Notes under the pieces: generated by a model
Databases searched by the model: none
What the model was told of the DNA's origin: nothing
Seen by the model: the letters and a program-made list of their open reading frames with translations, nothing else
Shown: positions 1 to 7,363 of the stretch, piece by piece
How the letters are laid out: every line of letters starts with the position of its first letter
Position numbering within the stretch: the first letter of the stretch is position 1
Translations under genes and position numbers: made by a program
From: JBOGED01 sp050743625
GTDB taxonomy: Bacteria > Actinomycetota > Nitriliruptoria > Euzebyales > Egibacteraceae
Assembly (NCBI GenBank): GCA_050743625.1
Contig: JBOGED010000348.1
Coordinates: 1 to 10,209, forward strand
Direction: 5' to 3'
DNA: 10,209 bases

Positions 1-1287
1 CCGCCGCGATCCAGCACAGAACAGCCGCCAAGCCCACGCGCTGCCGCCGTTACCGTCCACGGCTCGTCGGGCCGGGGCGAAGCCCCGCTAGAGGTGGAAG
101 AGGGTGGCGACCCCGCACTGCTCGGGAACCCAACGGAGATCATCCCGAGCGGACCGTTACGCGTGGACGTCGTCACGCCCGAGCCCTACGCGCATTTCTT
201 TGAAGCGCTGGCCAGTGACGGCTTCCCCGTCTACGACGCCGAAGCGGTCCAAGAGGCCCAAGGCGACTTCGCGTCCCTGCTGGGTCAGGGCATCTTCACC
301 GCCCCCTACATGATGACCGAGGTGTCGCCTCGAGGCGCCTCGTACGAGCACAACGAGGATTACTGGCTTGGCATGCCTGCGCTGGCGGGTATCTCGGTCG
401 GCAAGATCGCCGACGATCGGGCGGGGTTGCAGGCGCTCGCCAACGGCGAGGCCGACTTGTTGCTGAATCCGCAAGTCAGGACCGCCGCCCAGGCAAGCAA
501 CTTGGAGAACGTCCATTTCTTGACCTCGGGCGAGCTGATGCCGGGGTACATCGGGTTCAACTTCAACCCCAACCTGCCGCCCTTCGACGACCTCGCCGTC
601 CGCCAGGCGTTCTCCTTCGCCATCGACAATGACGCGATCGCCCAAAGCGCCCTGTTCGGGGTGTTGCCGCCGATGAGGGGCATCTTCCCGTCCGGCCAGC
701 CGCTGTCGTTCGACTGGGTCGAATATGATCCCGATCGAGCCGAGCAACTCTTGGAGTCCGCCGGATGGGTCAGCGCGGGTGGGGGTCCCCGAACGAAGGC
801 GGGTACACCGCTGACCGCGGTTCTCTGGACGTTAGACGACAACGCTGAGTCGATCGCCACTGCGGCGGCGGGCATGCTGGAGGCGGTGGGCTTCGCCGTC
901 GATCTCAGGGTCCAGCCACCTATGGCCTACGAAGCGGTGTTCGCGCAGCTCAGGGACGTCGGTGGCGCGCTCGTCACCAACGCCAACTCATACGGTGCGG
1001 GTAAGCCGGCGGTCGCCATGCCGCGGAACTTCCTGGCGGACGACCCGCATAACGGCGTGCCGATCGTCGACGAGGCGATCAACGCGGAGATCGAGAGGAT
1101 CGCCGCCAGCAACGATCCGGCCGTGGTCGGCGAGGCGTTGAGAACCATCCAGCGAATCAATGCAGAACAGGTGTACTATCACCCCGTTGTGGGCCTGTCC
1201 TTGCGTACCGCGGCCGGGGAGCGTTTCAGCGGCTTCCAGGTCAACCCGTTCTATTTCTTCATCGATTGGCGTACGGTGCCCACGTGA
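1..1287 (+). CDS. ABC transporter substrate-binding protein, family 5 (5' end missing)
   Basis: This is the extracytoplasmic binding protein of a peptide/nickel/metallophore-type ABC importer. Family hallmarks are visible: an 'EHNEDYW' motif near 346-363, a 'NGEADLL' stretch, 'GYIGFNFN', the 'AVRQAFSFAID' helix, and 'YDPDRAEQLLESAGW'. The C-terminus is complete (stop 1285-1287). The frame is open from base 1, so no start is visible. GTG at 94 would give 397 residues, well short of the usual 500-550. The signal peptide, lipobox and most of the N-terminal lobe are not seen. Recognisable homology begins only around codon 95-120 of the open frame. The first 30 codons look unlike this family, have lower GC at third positions, and contain a 29-bp repeat found again at 8450-8478. 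The gene may therefore be truncated rather than merely cut by the window edge. It is the first gene of the operon, and its stop overlaps the next start. The substrate cannot be read from the sequence. Confidence 0.85.
   Translation, partial: PPRSSTEQPPSPRAAAVTVHGSSGRGEAPLEVEEGGDPALLGNPTEIIPSGPLRVDVVTPEPYAHFFEALASDGFPVYDAEAVQEAQGDFASLLGQGIFTAPYMMTEVSPRGASYEHNEDYWLGMPALAGISVGKIADDRAGLQALANGEADLLLNPQVRTAAQASNLENVHFLTSGELMPGYIGFNFNPNLPPFDDLAVRQAFSFAIDNDAIAQSALFGVLPPMRGIFPSGQPLSFDWVEYDPDRAEQLLESAGWVSAGGGPRTKAGTPLTAVLWTLDDNAESIATAAAGMLEAVGFAVDLRVQPPMAYEAVFAQLRDVGGALVTNANSYGAGKPAVAMPRNFLADDPHNGVPIVDEAINAEIERIAASNDPAVVGEALRTIQRINAEQVYYHPVVGLSLRTAAGERFSGFQVNPFYFFIDWRTVPT
63..91 (+). repeat. 29-bp repeat containing a GGGGCGAAGCCCC hairpin, left copy
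   Basis: Read on the - strand this segment matches 8450-8478 at 27 of 29 positions. Its core (about 74-87) is self-complementary: a 5-bp GC stem closed by a GAA turn. It lies inside the open frame of the binding protein, just before the point where family similarity begins. With two copies visible it may be one of the short dispersed hairpin repeats found in actinomycete genomes. That identity is inferred from form, not from a search. Confidence 0.6.
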
Positions 1288-2285
1288 TCGACGCCACGGT
1301 CATACGCTGGCCGTGGCTACGGCTGGCGAGGCGGGGAAGCAACGCCGCCGGGCACCTCGGGGAGGCCGTCGGCGTGCTGGTCGCGATGAGCGTCCTAGTC
1401 TTCCTGATGATCCCCCTGTTCCCCGGCGACCCCGCCAGGGTCGTACTCGCGGCGCAGGCCACCGAGATGCCCACCGAAGCCGCCGTCGAGCTGAAGCGCC
1501 ACGAGCTCGGCCTGGACCGCCCCCTGGCGGTGCAGTACGGAGATTGGGTCACCGGCCTGGTTCGCGGCGATCTCGGAAGATCCTGGATCAGTAACACGCC
1601 GGTGCTCCGGCTTCTGGGCGAGCGTGTTCCCGCCACGCTGCTGCTGTCGGGGTTGGGGCTGATCATCGCGCTCACGCTCACGCTCGTGGTCGGGCTGGTG
1701 GCCGCCGCCCGTCCCGGCGGCGCGATCGACCGGATCAGCCAGGGCGCCATGGTGCTGACCGGGGCATTGCCCGCCTTCGTCCTCGGGCTGTTGGCCCTGC
1801 AGTTCGTCGTGCGAGGTCTCGGGATCGGTTCGGTCGTCCCTGACGGCACGGTCCGGACCGCCTGGACTCCGGCCTGCGTGCTGGGTCTCTCCATGGCGGC
1901 CGCATGGGTCCGACCGTTCAGGGCGCTCGCGGTGGATGCGCTTGGCGCTGTTCATGTCGAGATCGCCCGCTCCCGGGGGGCATCGACCGCCTGGGTGCTG
2001 GTGGTGCATGTCCTGCCGAACGCGCTGGTTGGGTTCCTGCCGTTTGTCGCGCTCGGTGTGGGTGCGCTGATGGGTGGTTCGCTCTTCGTTGAAGCCGTGT
2101 TCACGTGGCCAGGGCTCGGGCCGTTCCTGTTCGAAGCCATCGCCGATCACGACGTTCCGGTCATCCAGGGGTACGCGCTCATGGCGACCCTCGCCTACTT
2201 TCTCTCCGCCGAGGTGAGCGACGGGCTGGCCCGCCTGCTCGACCCGAGACTGCGCCCCTCGCGGGGAACCGCGCGTGATGGGTGA
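1284..2285 (+). CDS. ABC transporter permease, DppB/NikB type
   Basis: This is an inner-membrane channel subunit of the importer and pairs with the next permease. An N-terminal membrane segment ('VGVLVAMSVLVFLMI') is followed by the family motif 'FPGDPAR'. Then come the extracytoplasmic 'ELGLDRPLAVQYGDWV' and 'GDLGRSW' motifs, and several further hydrophobic segments. The EAA loop that contacts the ATPase is 'EIARSRGASTAWVLVVHV', followed by LPNAL. Near the C-terminus is the typical 'FTWPGLGPFLFEAI'. I chose GTG 1284, giving 333 residues, because it overlaps the upstream stop as GTGA, like other junctions here. A TTG at 1266 is possible and would add six residues. Length and motif order are normal, with no sign of damage. 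The 3' end overlaps the next gene by 8-11 bases, so the two subunits are probably translationally coupled. Confidence 0.93.
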   Translation: MIDATVIRWPWLRLARRGSNAAGHLGEAVGVLVAMSVLVFLMIPLFPGDPARVVLAAQATEMPTEAAVELKRHELGLDRPLAVQYGDWVTGLVRGDLGRSWISNTPVLRLLGERVPATLLLSGLGLIIALTLTLVVGLVAAARPGGAIDRISQGAMVLTGALPAFVLGLLALQFVVRGLGIGSVVPDGTVRTAWTPACVLGLSMAAAWVRPFRALAVDALGAVHVEIARSRGASTAWVLVVHVLPNALVGFLPFVALGVGALMGGSLFVEAVFTWPGLGPFLFEAIADHDVPVIQGYALMATLAYFLSAEVSDGLARLLDPRLRPSRGTARDG

Positions 2286-3096
2286 CGGCCCCTCGCGTCC
2301 GCGATCCGTATCCTTGTCCGTTGGCGTGCTGCTGGCCTTGGTGATGGTCGTCCTGTCGGCGCTCGGTCCCGTCGCCGTGGCGACGAGCCCCACGCGGCAG
2401 GATCTGAGCGCCCAGTTCCAAGGGCCGAGCGCCCAGCATCTCCTCGGCACGGACCAGTACGGGCGCGACGTCCTGGCGCGCGTCGTGGCGGGTGCACGGC
2501 GATCCCTGCTGGTGTCATTGACCGTCGTCGGGAGCACCCTGCTGGTCGGCGTCGTCGTCGGTGTCATCGCCGCGACCGGCGGCCGGCTCGTCGACGCGCT
2601 CGTGGCACGCTTCATCGACATCTTGCTTGCGCTTCCGGGGTTCGTCGTTGCGGTCGCGGTCCTGGGTTTGCTCGGCCGCGGGTTGTCGCAGCTGGTCATC
2701 GCCTTCCTGATCGCTGGTTGGGCGCCGTACGCGCGGATGGCCAGAGGGCTGGCGCTCGGAGCCGGCCAGCGCCCCGATGTCCTCGTGGCGAGGGCCGCTG
2801 GCGTGAGAAGGAGGAGGATCCTGTTGACCCATGTGGCGCCGCACATCCTGCGCCAGCTGCTGGTGGTGGGAACCGTCGACCTCGGCTATGTCATCGTGGG
2901 GCTCGCGGCCTTCTCCTACCTTGGGTTCGGCGTGCAACCGCCGACCCCCGAATGGGGGTCAATGCTCCGTGAGGGACAGGACTTCTTCAGCACGGCACCG
3001 TGGCTCCTGATCGCACCAGGCGCCGGCATCGCGCTCACCGTGATCGCGGTCAACCTGATCGGAGAGCACGTCCACGTCCAAGGCGTGGCCCGGTGA
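2275..3096 (+). CDS. ABC transporter permease, DppC/NikC type
   Basis: This is the second membrane subunit of the importer. After an N-terminal membrane segment (about residues 14-34) comes the hallmark 'HLLGTDQYGRDVLARVV' at about 55-71. The EAA loop is at 169-192 ('VLVARAAGVRRRRILLTHV'), and the C-terminal motif 'LGFGVQPPTPEWGSML' follows. About six hydrophobic segments fit the family fold, and the 273-residue length is normal. GTG 2275 and ATG 2278 are adjacent candidate starts, both inside the end of the previous gene. The final residues ('IGEHVHVQGVAR') differ from the more usual 'GDGLRD.LDPR' ending, a small oddity without clear meaning. The stop at 3094-3096 overlaps the next GTG as GTGA, so the ATPase is likely translated by coupling. 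Confidence 0.93.
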   Translation: MMGDGPSRPRSVSLSVGVLLALVMVVLSALGPVAVATSPTRQDLSAQFQGPSAQHLLGTDQYGRDVLARVVAGARRSLLVSLTVVGSTLLVGVVVGVIAATGGRLVDALVARFIDILLALPGFVVAVAVLGLLGRGLSQLVIAFLIAGWAPYARMARGLALGAGQRPDVLVARAAGVRRRRILLTHVAPHILRQLLVVGTVDLGYVIVGLAAFSYLGFGVQPPTPEWGSMLREGQDFFSTAPWLLIAPGAGIALTVIAVNLIGEHVHVQGVAR

Positions 3097-3977
3097 CCGT
3101 CCTCGTGCTCCGCATCACGGGTCTCTCCGTGGTCTACCGGCGCGGGGCACACGCCGTCCGCGGCGTCGACCTCGAGGTGGAGCCAGAGCAGTGTCTCGCG
3201 CTCGTCGGCGAGTCCGGGTGCGGCAAATCGACCATCGCTCGGGCGGTCCTCGGCCTGTTGCCCACCACCGCGTCAGTCAGCGGGTCGGTGAAGGTGCTCG
3301 GCACCGATGTGCTCGGCCTGTCGGAGCGCAACCTCCGCCGCCTCCGCGGGGTGGCGGTCGGCTACGTCGCTCAGGATCCGTTCTCAGCGTGTGACCCACT
3401 GCGAACAGTCGCGCATCACGTTGCCGAAGCGTGGACGGCCAGAGGCCGCCGTCCGGACCGCACAACCGTGATCGAGCGGCTGCGCGAGCTTCGCGTCCCC
3501 GATCCGGAGCGGAGCAGCCGCCAATACCCCCACACCTGGAGCGGAGGCATGCTGCAGCGGGCCAGCATCGCGGCCGCAACCGCGCACGCCCCGCCGCTCC
3601 TCGTCGCGGACGAGCCGACCAGTGCCCTCGACCACGACTTGGCCCACAACGTGCTCGGCGCGATTCTCCGGGAAGGCTCCGCCGTCCTGCTGATCACCCA
3701 CGACCTGGGGCTGGTCGCACGCCATGCCGACCATGTGGCGATCATGTACGCCGGACGGATCGTGGAGGGCGGTCCAGTTCAGGCGGTGCTGGATGCTCCT
3801 CGGCATCCGTACACGCGAGCGCTCCTCGCCGCCGTGCCCCGCCCGGGGAACGGCCTGCCGCAGGAGCTGCCAGGGGAGCCCCCATCGCGCTATCTCCCCG
3901 ATCGAGGTCCCGGCGTTCGACGGCGGCGTGGCCTGCCATCGGGCGGAGCAACTCCGTGCTTAACGCCTCCAGGGTGA
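3093..3977 (+). CDS. ABC transporter ATPase, OppD/DppD type, with probable 3' frameshift
   Basis: This is the first nucleotide-binding subunit of the importer. Starting at GTG 3093 it has Walker A 'GESGCGKST' (39-47), Q-loop Q94, signature 'SGGMLQR' (150-156), Walker B 'LLVADEPTSALD' (169-180) and H-loop H203. After 'HPYTRALLAAVP', typical of the Opp/Dpp type, comes 'ELPGEPPS'. From about 3885 the open frame loses its high GC third positions and reads as arginine-rich text to the TGA at 3975-3977. The +1 frame from 3889 to the TAA at 3961-3963 regains high GC3 and gives 'VPAFDGGVACHRAEQLRA', whose VACH element resembles ends of this family. One extra base, perhaps in the C run 3879-3883, would explain this. 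All catalytic motifs lie upstream, so ATPase function may survive. The start is fixed by the GTGA overlap with the permease; a longer upstream frame exists but lies in permease sequence. Confidence 0.88.
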   Translation: MTVLVLRITGLSVVYRRGAHAVRGVDLEVEPEQCLALVGESGCGKSTIARAVLGLLPTTASVSGSVKVLGTDVLGLSERNLRRLRGVAVGYVAQDPFSACDPLRTVAHHVAEAWTARGRRPDRTTVIERLRELRVPDPERSSRQYPHTWSGGMLQRASIAAATAHAPPLLVADEPTSALDHDLAHNVLGAILREGSAVLLITHDLGLVARHADHVAIMYAGRIVEGGPVQAVLDAPRHPYTRALLAAVPRPGNGLPQELPGEPPSRYLPDRGPGVRRRRGLPSGGATPCLTPPG

Positions 3978-4678
3978 CCGTCCGCTATCCCGGCGCCAAC
4001 TGGCCCACGTTGGACGCGGTCGACATGATCGTGCCCGCGGGGGAATGCCTCGGCATCGTCGGTCCCTCCGGATGCGGAAAATCCACGCTCCTGCGTGTGT
4101 TGGCTGGCGCGCAGGCACCCACCACCGGCGACGTTCGCATCGGCGGCACGAGCCTGTGGGGTAGACAGCGCGTGTGTCGTCTATCCCCTGGCACGCTCGG
4201 GCTCGTACTGCAGGATCCGGTCGCGTCCCTCGACAGCCTGTGGCCGATCTGGCGAGCGGTCGCCGAGCCACTCGCGGCGCTGCCTGCCGAGCGGCGACCA
4301 GGCCGGCCCGCCAGGAGGGCGATGGCCACCTCCGCGATCGCCGAGGTTGGGCTTCGCAACATCCCGCCGGGATCGCGACCCCGGCAGCTGTCGATAGGTC
4401 AGTGCCAGCGCGTCGCGATCGCGCGGGCGCTCATCACCCGTCCCCCCGTGATCCTCGCCGACGAGCCCACCTCCGCGCTGGACGTCACCACCGCCGCGGG
4501 CATCGTGCGGCTGCTACGCCGCGCGGCCGACAGCGGTGCCGCGATCGTCGTGGCCAGCCACAACCAGCCGATGCTCGACGTACTCTGCGAGCGGGTGCTG
4601 CGGCTCAAGGATGGCAAACTTCGGACGACCGAACCCCGCGACCAGCTCACGCGAAGCTCGGTCGTGGATGGAGGATGA
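3956..4678 (+). CDS. ABC transporter ATPase, OppF/DppF/NikE type, with LSIGQ signature
   Basis: This is the second nucleotide-binding subunit, expected to dimerise with the first. From GTG 3956 (240 residues) it has Walker A 'GPSGCGKST' (36-44), Q-loop Q86, Walker B 'VILADEPTSALD' (165-176) and H-loop H202 within 'VASHNQ'. The signature reads 'LSIGQCQR' (145-152) instead of LSGGQ, so the second glycine position is isoleucine. It lacks the long C-terminal oligopeptide domain of OppF and is short, like NikE. GTG 3956 gives the 'LNASRVTVRYPG' opening expected for the family. GTG 3974 would make a GTGA overlap with the TGA of the unshifted upstream frame, but would remove the first beta strand. 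If the upstream gene really ends at TAA 3961-3963, the overlap is 8 bases. The stop overlaps the next ATG (ATGA at 4675-4678). Confidence 0.88.
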   Translation: MLNASRVTVRYPGANWPTLDAVDMIVPAGECLGIVGPSGCGKSTLLRVLAGAQAPTTGDVRIGGTSLWGRQRVCRLSPGTLGLVLQDPVASLDSLWPIWRAVAEPLAALPAERRPGRPARRAMATSAIAEVGLRNIPPGSRPRQLSIGQCQRVAIARALITRPPVILADEPTSALDVTTAAGIVRLLRRAADSGAAIVVASHNQPMLDVLCERVLRLKDGKLRTTEPRDQLTRSSVVDGG

Positions 4679-5893
4679 GCGTCAAGTCACCCGGTCGGCA
4701 CACACATCCTCTCACGATCCCATCGTTTCGATGGCTGTGGAGCGGGGAGGCGCTCAGCGCGGTCGGGGATCAAGTCGTCCCCGTTGCGTTGGCGGTGGTG
4801 GCGCTGGATCTGGGCGGGGGACCCGCCGCGCTCGGCGCGATCTTCGCCGCCCGAGTCGCAGCGATGCTGCTGTTCCTGCTACCGGCCGGGATCCTCGCCG
4901 ATCGGTTCCGTCGCACCAGGGTGATGATGGCCGCCGACGGTTTCCGCCTGGTCGTGCTCCTCGTTCCTGGCCAGCCGGCTGGAGCAGGTACCGGCGGGGG
5001 TGCTGCCGGCCATAACGTTCGGTTTGGGTGCGGGTGAGGCGCTATCCCGCCCCGCGTTCCGAGCGCTGATCCCGCGAGTGGTCGGCGAGGCGAACACCCA
5101 AACCGCGAACTCGCTGTTCGCGCTGACGTCATGGAACTCGGCGATCATCGGTCCCGGGCTCGGCGGTCTGCTCGTCGCCACGGCGGGCGTCCGGTCCACG
5201 CTCCTACTCGACGCGGCGACATTCGCGATCAGCATGCTCACCTTGCTGCGCGTGGCCGAGCCTCCCGTCGTAGCCCGCCCGCATCCCTCAGCCTTCCACG
5301 AAGCGCTGGAAGGCATACAGGCTGTCCGGGAACGGCCGTGGATCCTCGCCGTGATGATCATGAGCCTTGTCCAGATCGTCGTCGCGGTCGCCCCCGCGCG
5401 CGTGCTGCTCCCGATCGTCGCGCGCGAGCAGCTCGGCGGTGACGCCGCTTACGGCATCGTGCTCTCGCTCTATGCGGCCGGAGGTCTCGCCGCCGCGCTG
5501 CTCACCGCCCGATGGCGACCACGCGAACCGGGACTCGTCTCGATGCTCTCACTGGTGCTGCTCGCCGGGGTTTCGCTGGCCCTGCTGTTCCCGCTGTCGC
5601 TGGCCTGGGTCGGTGCGTGGCACGCGATCGGCGCCTTCGGTGTCGAGATTTACGTGATCCTGTGGACCACCGCACTCCAGCGCGAGGTGCCTGAGGAGCT
5701 ACTCGGCCGCGTCATGGCGCTGGACCAGCTCGGCGCCCTGGCCCTCCTGCCGCTCGGGTTCGCCCTGTCCGGTCCTCTCATTGAGGTCGTGCCGCGCGCA
5801 CCGCTCCTGCTGGCCGGCAGCGCGGCCGTCCTCCTCTCGGTCGTCGGCGCGCTCGCCGTGCCCGGCGTCCGCCGGTTCTCGACCCCCCGCTGA
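4675..5893 (+). pseudogene. MFS exporter (MFS_3/EntS-like), disrupted by a +1 frameshift
   Basis: This is a drug/siderophore-type major facilitator exporter of about 405 residues if repaired. The first frame starts at ATG 4675 (ATGA overlap, GGAGG just upstream). It covers 'FRWLWSGEALSAVGDQVV', the loop 'AGILADRFRRTRVMM' and 'ADGFRLVVLL', then runs into nonsense to a stop at 5035-5037. The +1 frame continues exactly where it should: 'FLASRLEQ' from 4964, then 'GEALSRPAFRALIPRVV', 'GPGLGGLLVA', later membrane segments and stop 5891-5893. The spacing between halves matches an intact protein, so a single extra base near 4957-4966 is the simplest explanation. As read, the gene cannot give a full exporter unless ribosomes slip. 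A restart from TTG/GTG inside would lack the first helices. Position at the end of the importer operon suggests export of the ligand that the importer recovers. Confidence 0.82.
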
Positions 5894-7243
5894 GCGTGGC
5901 CGGCGGGATGGTTCACCCGCCCGGCTGGGCCAGCCCTCGATGAAGGCGAGGAGATCCGCGCGTTCCAGGTGCCGAGCCCAGTCCAGCGCGGTGCCGCCGT
6001 ACTGGCCGTCCCTCCGGTCCGGGTCGACCCCGGAGCGCAGGGCCAGCTCGGCAAGGTCCACATCGTCGCGCTCCACCGCAGCGTGCAACAGGGTCATGCC
6101 TGGCCTCCCGCGCACGTGGTCGCCCAGGTCCGGCCGCTCGGTGAGCAGCTCTTGGGCGCGCTCGCGCCACCCGAGATCCCACGCCGGAAGCACCTCCAGC
6201 GTCGCGCCATGGGCCACGAGCCACCCCGCCGCCTCCGGCTGCTCAGCGACAGCGGCGAACTCCAGCGGGGTGAGGCCGCCGGGCAAGGGCTCGTCAAGGA
6301 CGGCCGGTTCCACCCGTGGCCAGAGCGTGTCGAGCGCGGGCAGGTCATCCCGGCCGATCGCCTCCACGAAGGCGAGCCGCTCCGGCCCGAGCCGCCGACC
6401 GCGCAGTCCCTCGCGGAACAGCCACCAGGTCTGCCCAAAACCGAGCGAGCGGAACCCGACCTGGTGGTAGAGCAGCTCGCCCATCGGGGTGGCGTTAAGC
6501 ACGGCGTGACAGCAGCCCAGCTCGCGCGCGAGCCGGCACACCGCGACGGTCAAGGCGCGACCCACACCACGGCGGCGCTGGTCGGGTAGGACCTCCATGT
6601 CATACACACCGGCCACCCCCAGCGCCCCAGTGGTGAGGCCCAGGCTGCACTGACCGATAGGACGCCCGCCACGCCAGGCGACGAGGTGCCAGACCCGCCG
6701 GGGCCGCTGCTTGACGAGCGCGTGCCTCGAGGCCACGGTGGCCCGGTTGAAGCAGGGCAGCTCCGCCACGTCTTGGGCCGGTAGCTCATCCAACGGGGCG
6801 ATCTCCACTCCCGCTGGGATCTGGTGCTCCTCGGGGTAGGCGCGCAGGTCCAGCGCCATCCAGTGGGGTTGCCATCCCCACTGGAACCCACGGGCGAGCA
6901 ACCACCCGGCCAGGGTGCCGTGCCGCCCGGGGGCCAGCGCCCAGCAGCCGACCTCCGTCACTCCTTCGCGACGGGCGAGGTCGACGAGGGAGTCGACGCG
7001 CGTATGCAGCTCCGGAGTTGGAGGATCGCTGATCGCGAGCGTCATCACCGGCTCGGGTCGCGGCGCGAGCGTCCACTGACACCCGTGCTCGTCCAAGCCG
7101 GATCCACCGGCGCTCTGGGCGTTCCGCAGCATCCACTGGGACTGACTGAGCCCTGCCGCACGTACGAGATCCCACTGCGACGCGCCCTCATCCAGAAAGT
7201 GCATATCGACCCCGCCCACGGATTCTTCTGTTTCATGCGACAT
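5699..7243 (-). CDS. GNAT-family acetyltransferase fused to ankyrin repeats
   Basis: This is a two-domain protein. Residues 183-276 form a GNAT acetyl-CoA-dependent N-acyltransferase core: 'VWHLVAWRGGRPIGQCSLG' strands, 'VYDMEVLPDQRRRGVGRAL' carrying the acetyl-CoA-binding motif A (about 222-230), and 'LLYHQVGFRSLG'. Residues 1-180 look like a degenerate first GNAT-like half ('WLLARGFQWGWQPHWMAL'). Residues 322-436 contain ankyrin-type helices ('GLTPLEFAAVAEQPEAAGWL', 'GMTLLHAAVERDDVDLAEL', 'GTALDWARHLERADLLAFI'). The acceptor substrate is unknown; ankyrins suggest a protein partner. ATG 7243 gives the longest form; ATG 7204 (residue 14) is an alternative. Beyond about residue 443 the text is low-complexity and arginine/glutamate-rich, and lies antisense to the MFS gene over about 195 bases. 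The true end is therefore probably near 5913-5925. An adjacent frame stops at 5913-5915, so a small frameshift may have removed the natural stop. Confidence 0.82.
   Translation of the reverse strand: MSHETEESVGGVDMHFLDEGASQWDLVRAAGLSQSQWMLRNAQSAGGSGLDEHGCQWTLAPRPEPVMTLAISDPPTPELHTRVDSLVDLARREGVTEVGCWALAPGRHGTLAGWLLARGFQWGWQPHWMALDLRAYPEEHQIPAGVEIAPLDELPAQDVAELPCFNRATVASRHALVKQRPRRVWHLVAWRGGRPIGQCSLGLTTGALGVAGVYDMEVLPDQRRRGVGRALTVAVCRLARELGCCHAVLNATPMGELLYHQVGFRSLGFGQTWWLFREGLRGRRLGPERLAFVEAIGRDDLPALDTLWPRVEPAVLDEPLPGGLTPLEFAAVAEQPEAAGWLVAHGATLEVLPAWDLGWRERAQELLTERPDLGDHVRGRPGMTLLHAAVERDDVDLAELALRSGVDPDRRDGQYGGTALDWARHLERADLLAFIEGWPSRAGEPSRRPRSAGGREPADAGHGERADDREEDGRAAGQQERCARHDLNERTGQGEPERQEGQGAELVQRHDAAE
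5899..5925. terminator. Possible hairpin terminator between convergent genes
   Basis: Directly after the MFS stop, arms 5899-5907 and 5916-5925 can form a GC-rich stem of about 9 bp with one bulged base. The loop is 8 bases (ATGGTTCA). There is no T-tract on either strand, so it is not a classic intrinsic terminator. GC hairpins without T-tracts are common between convergent actinomycete genes. The open frame of the - strand gene passes through it. Confidence 0.4.
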
Positions 7244-7363
7244 GGCCCGTTATCCACTCGCCTCAACGGCAGGGTACCTCGGTGAGGTCGGGTGGGTCAC
7301 TCAGCGGGTGCCTTCACGCGTATATCGTTGCCGCTTCGTCGTGAGGCTGCCAACGAGAGGAGA

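Noticed and set aside
1395..2846. 483-codon open frame on the - strand across both permease genes
   Set aside because: It is antisense to two well-recognised permeases, is rich in R/P/T/D with no hydrophobic core or motif, and arises from the high-GC codon pattern.
3431..3955. Long upstream extension of the second ATPase frame
   Set aside because: It overlaps the catalytic part of the first ATPase in another frame and reads as arginine/proline-rich text; family sequence begins only at GTG 3956.
5781..6589. + strand open frames across the acetyltransferase gene
   Set aside because: They are mirror frames of the - strand GNAT-ankyrin gene, with no recognisable motif.
7244..7363. Possible promoter (TTGGCA and GATATA) for the acetyltransferase on the - strand
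   Set aside because: The spacing between the two boxes is about 21-22 bases, too wide for a standard sigma-70-like promoter, and the match is weak.
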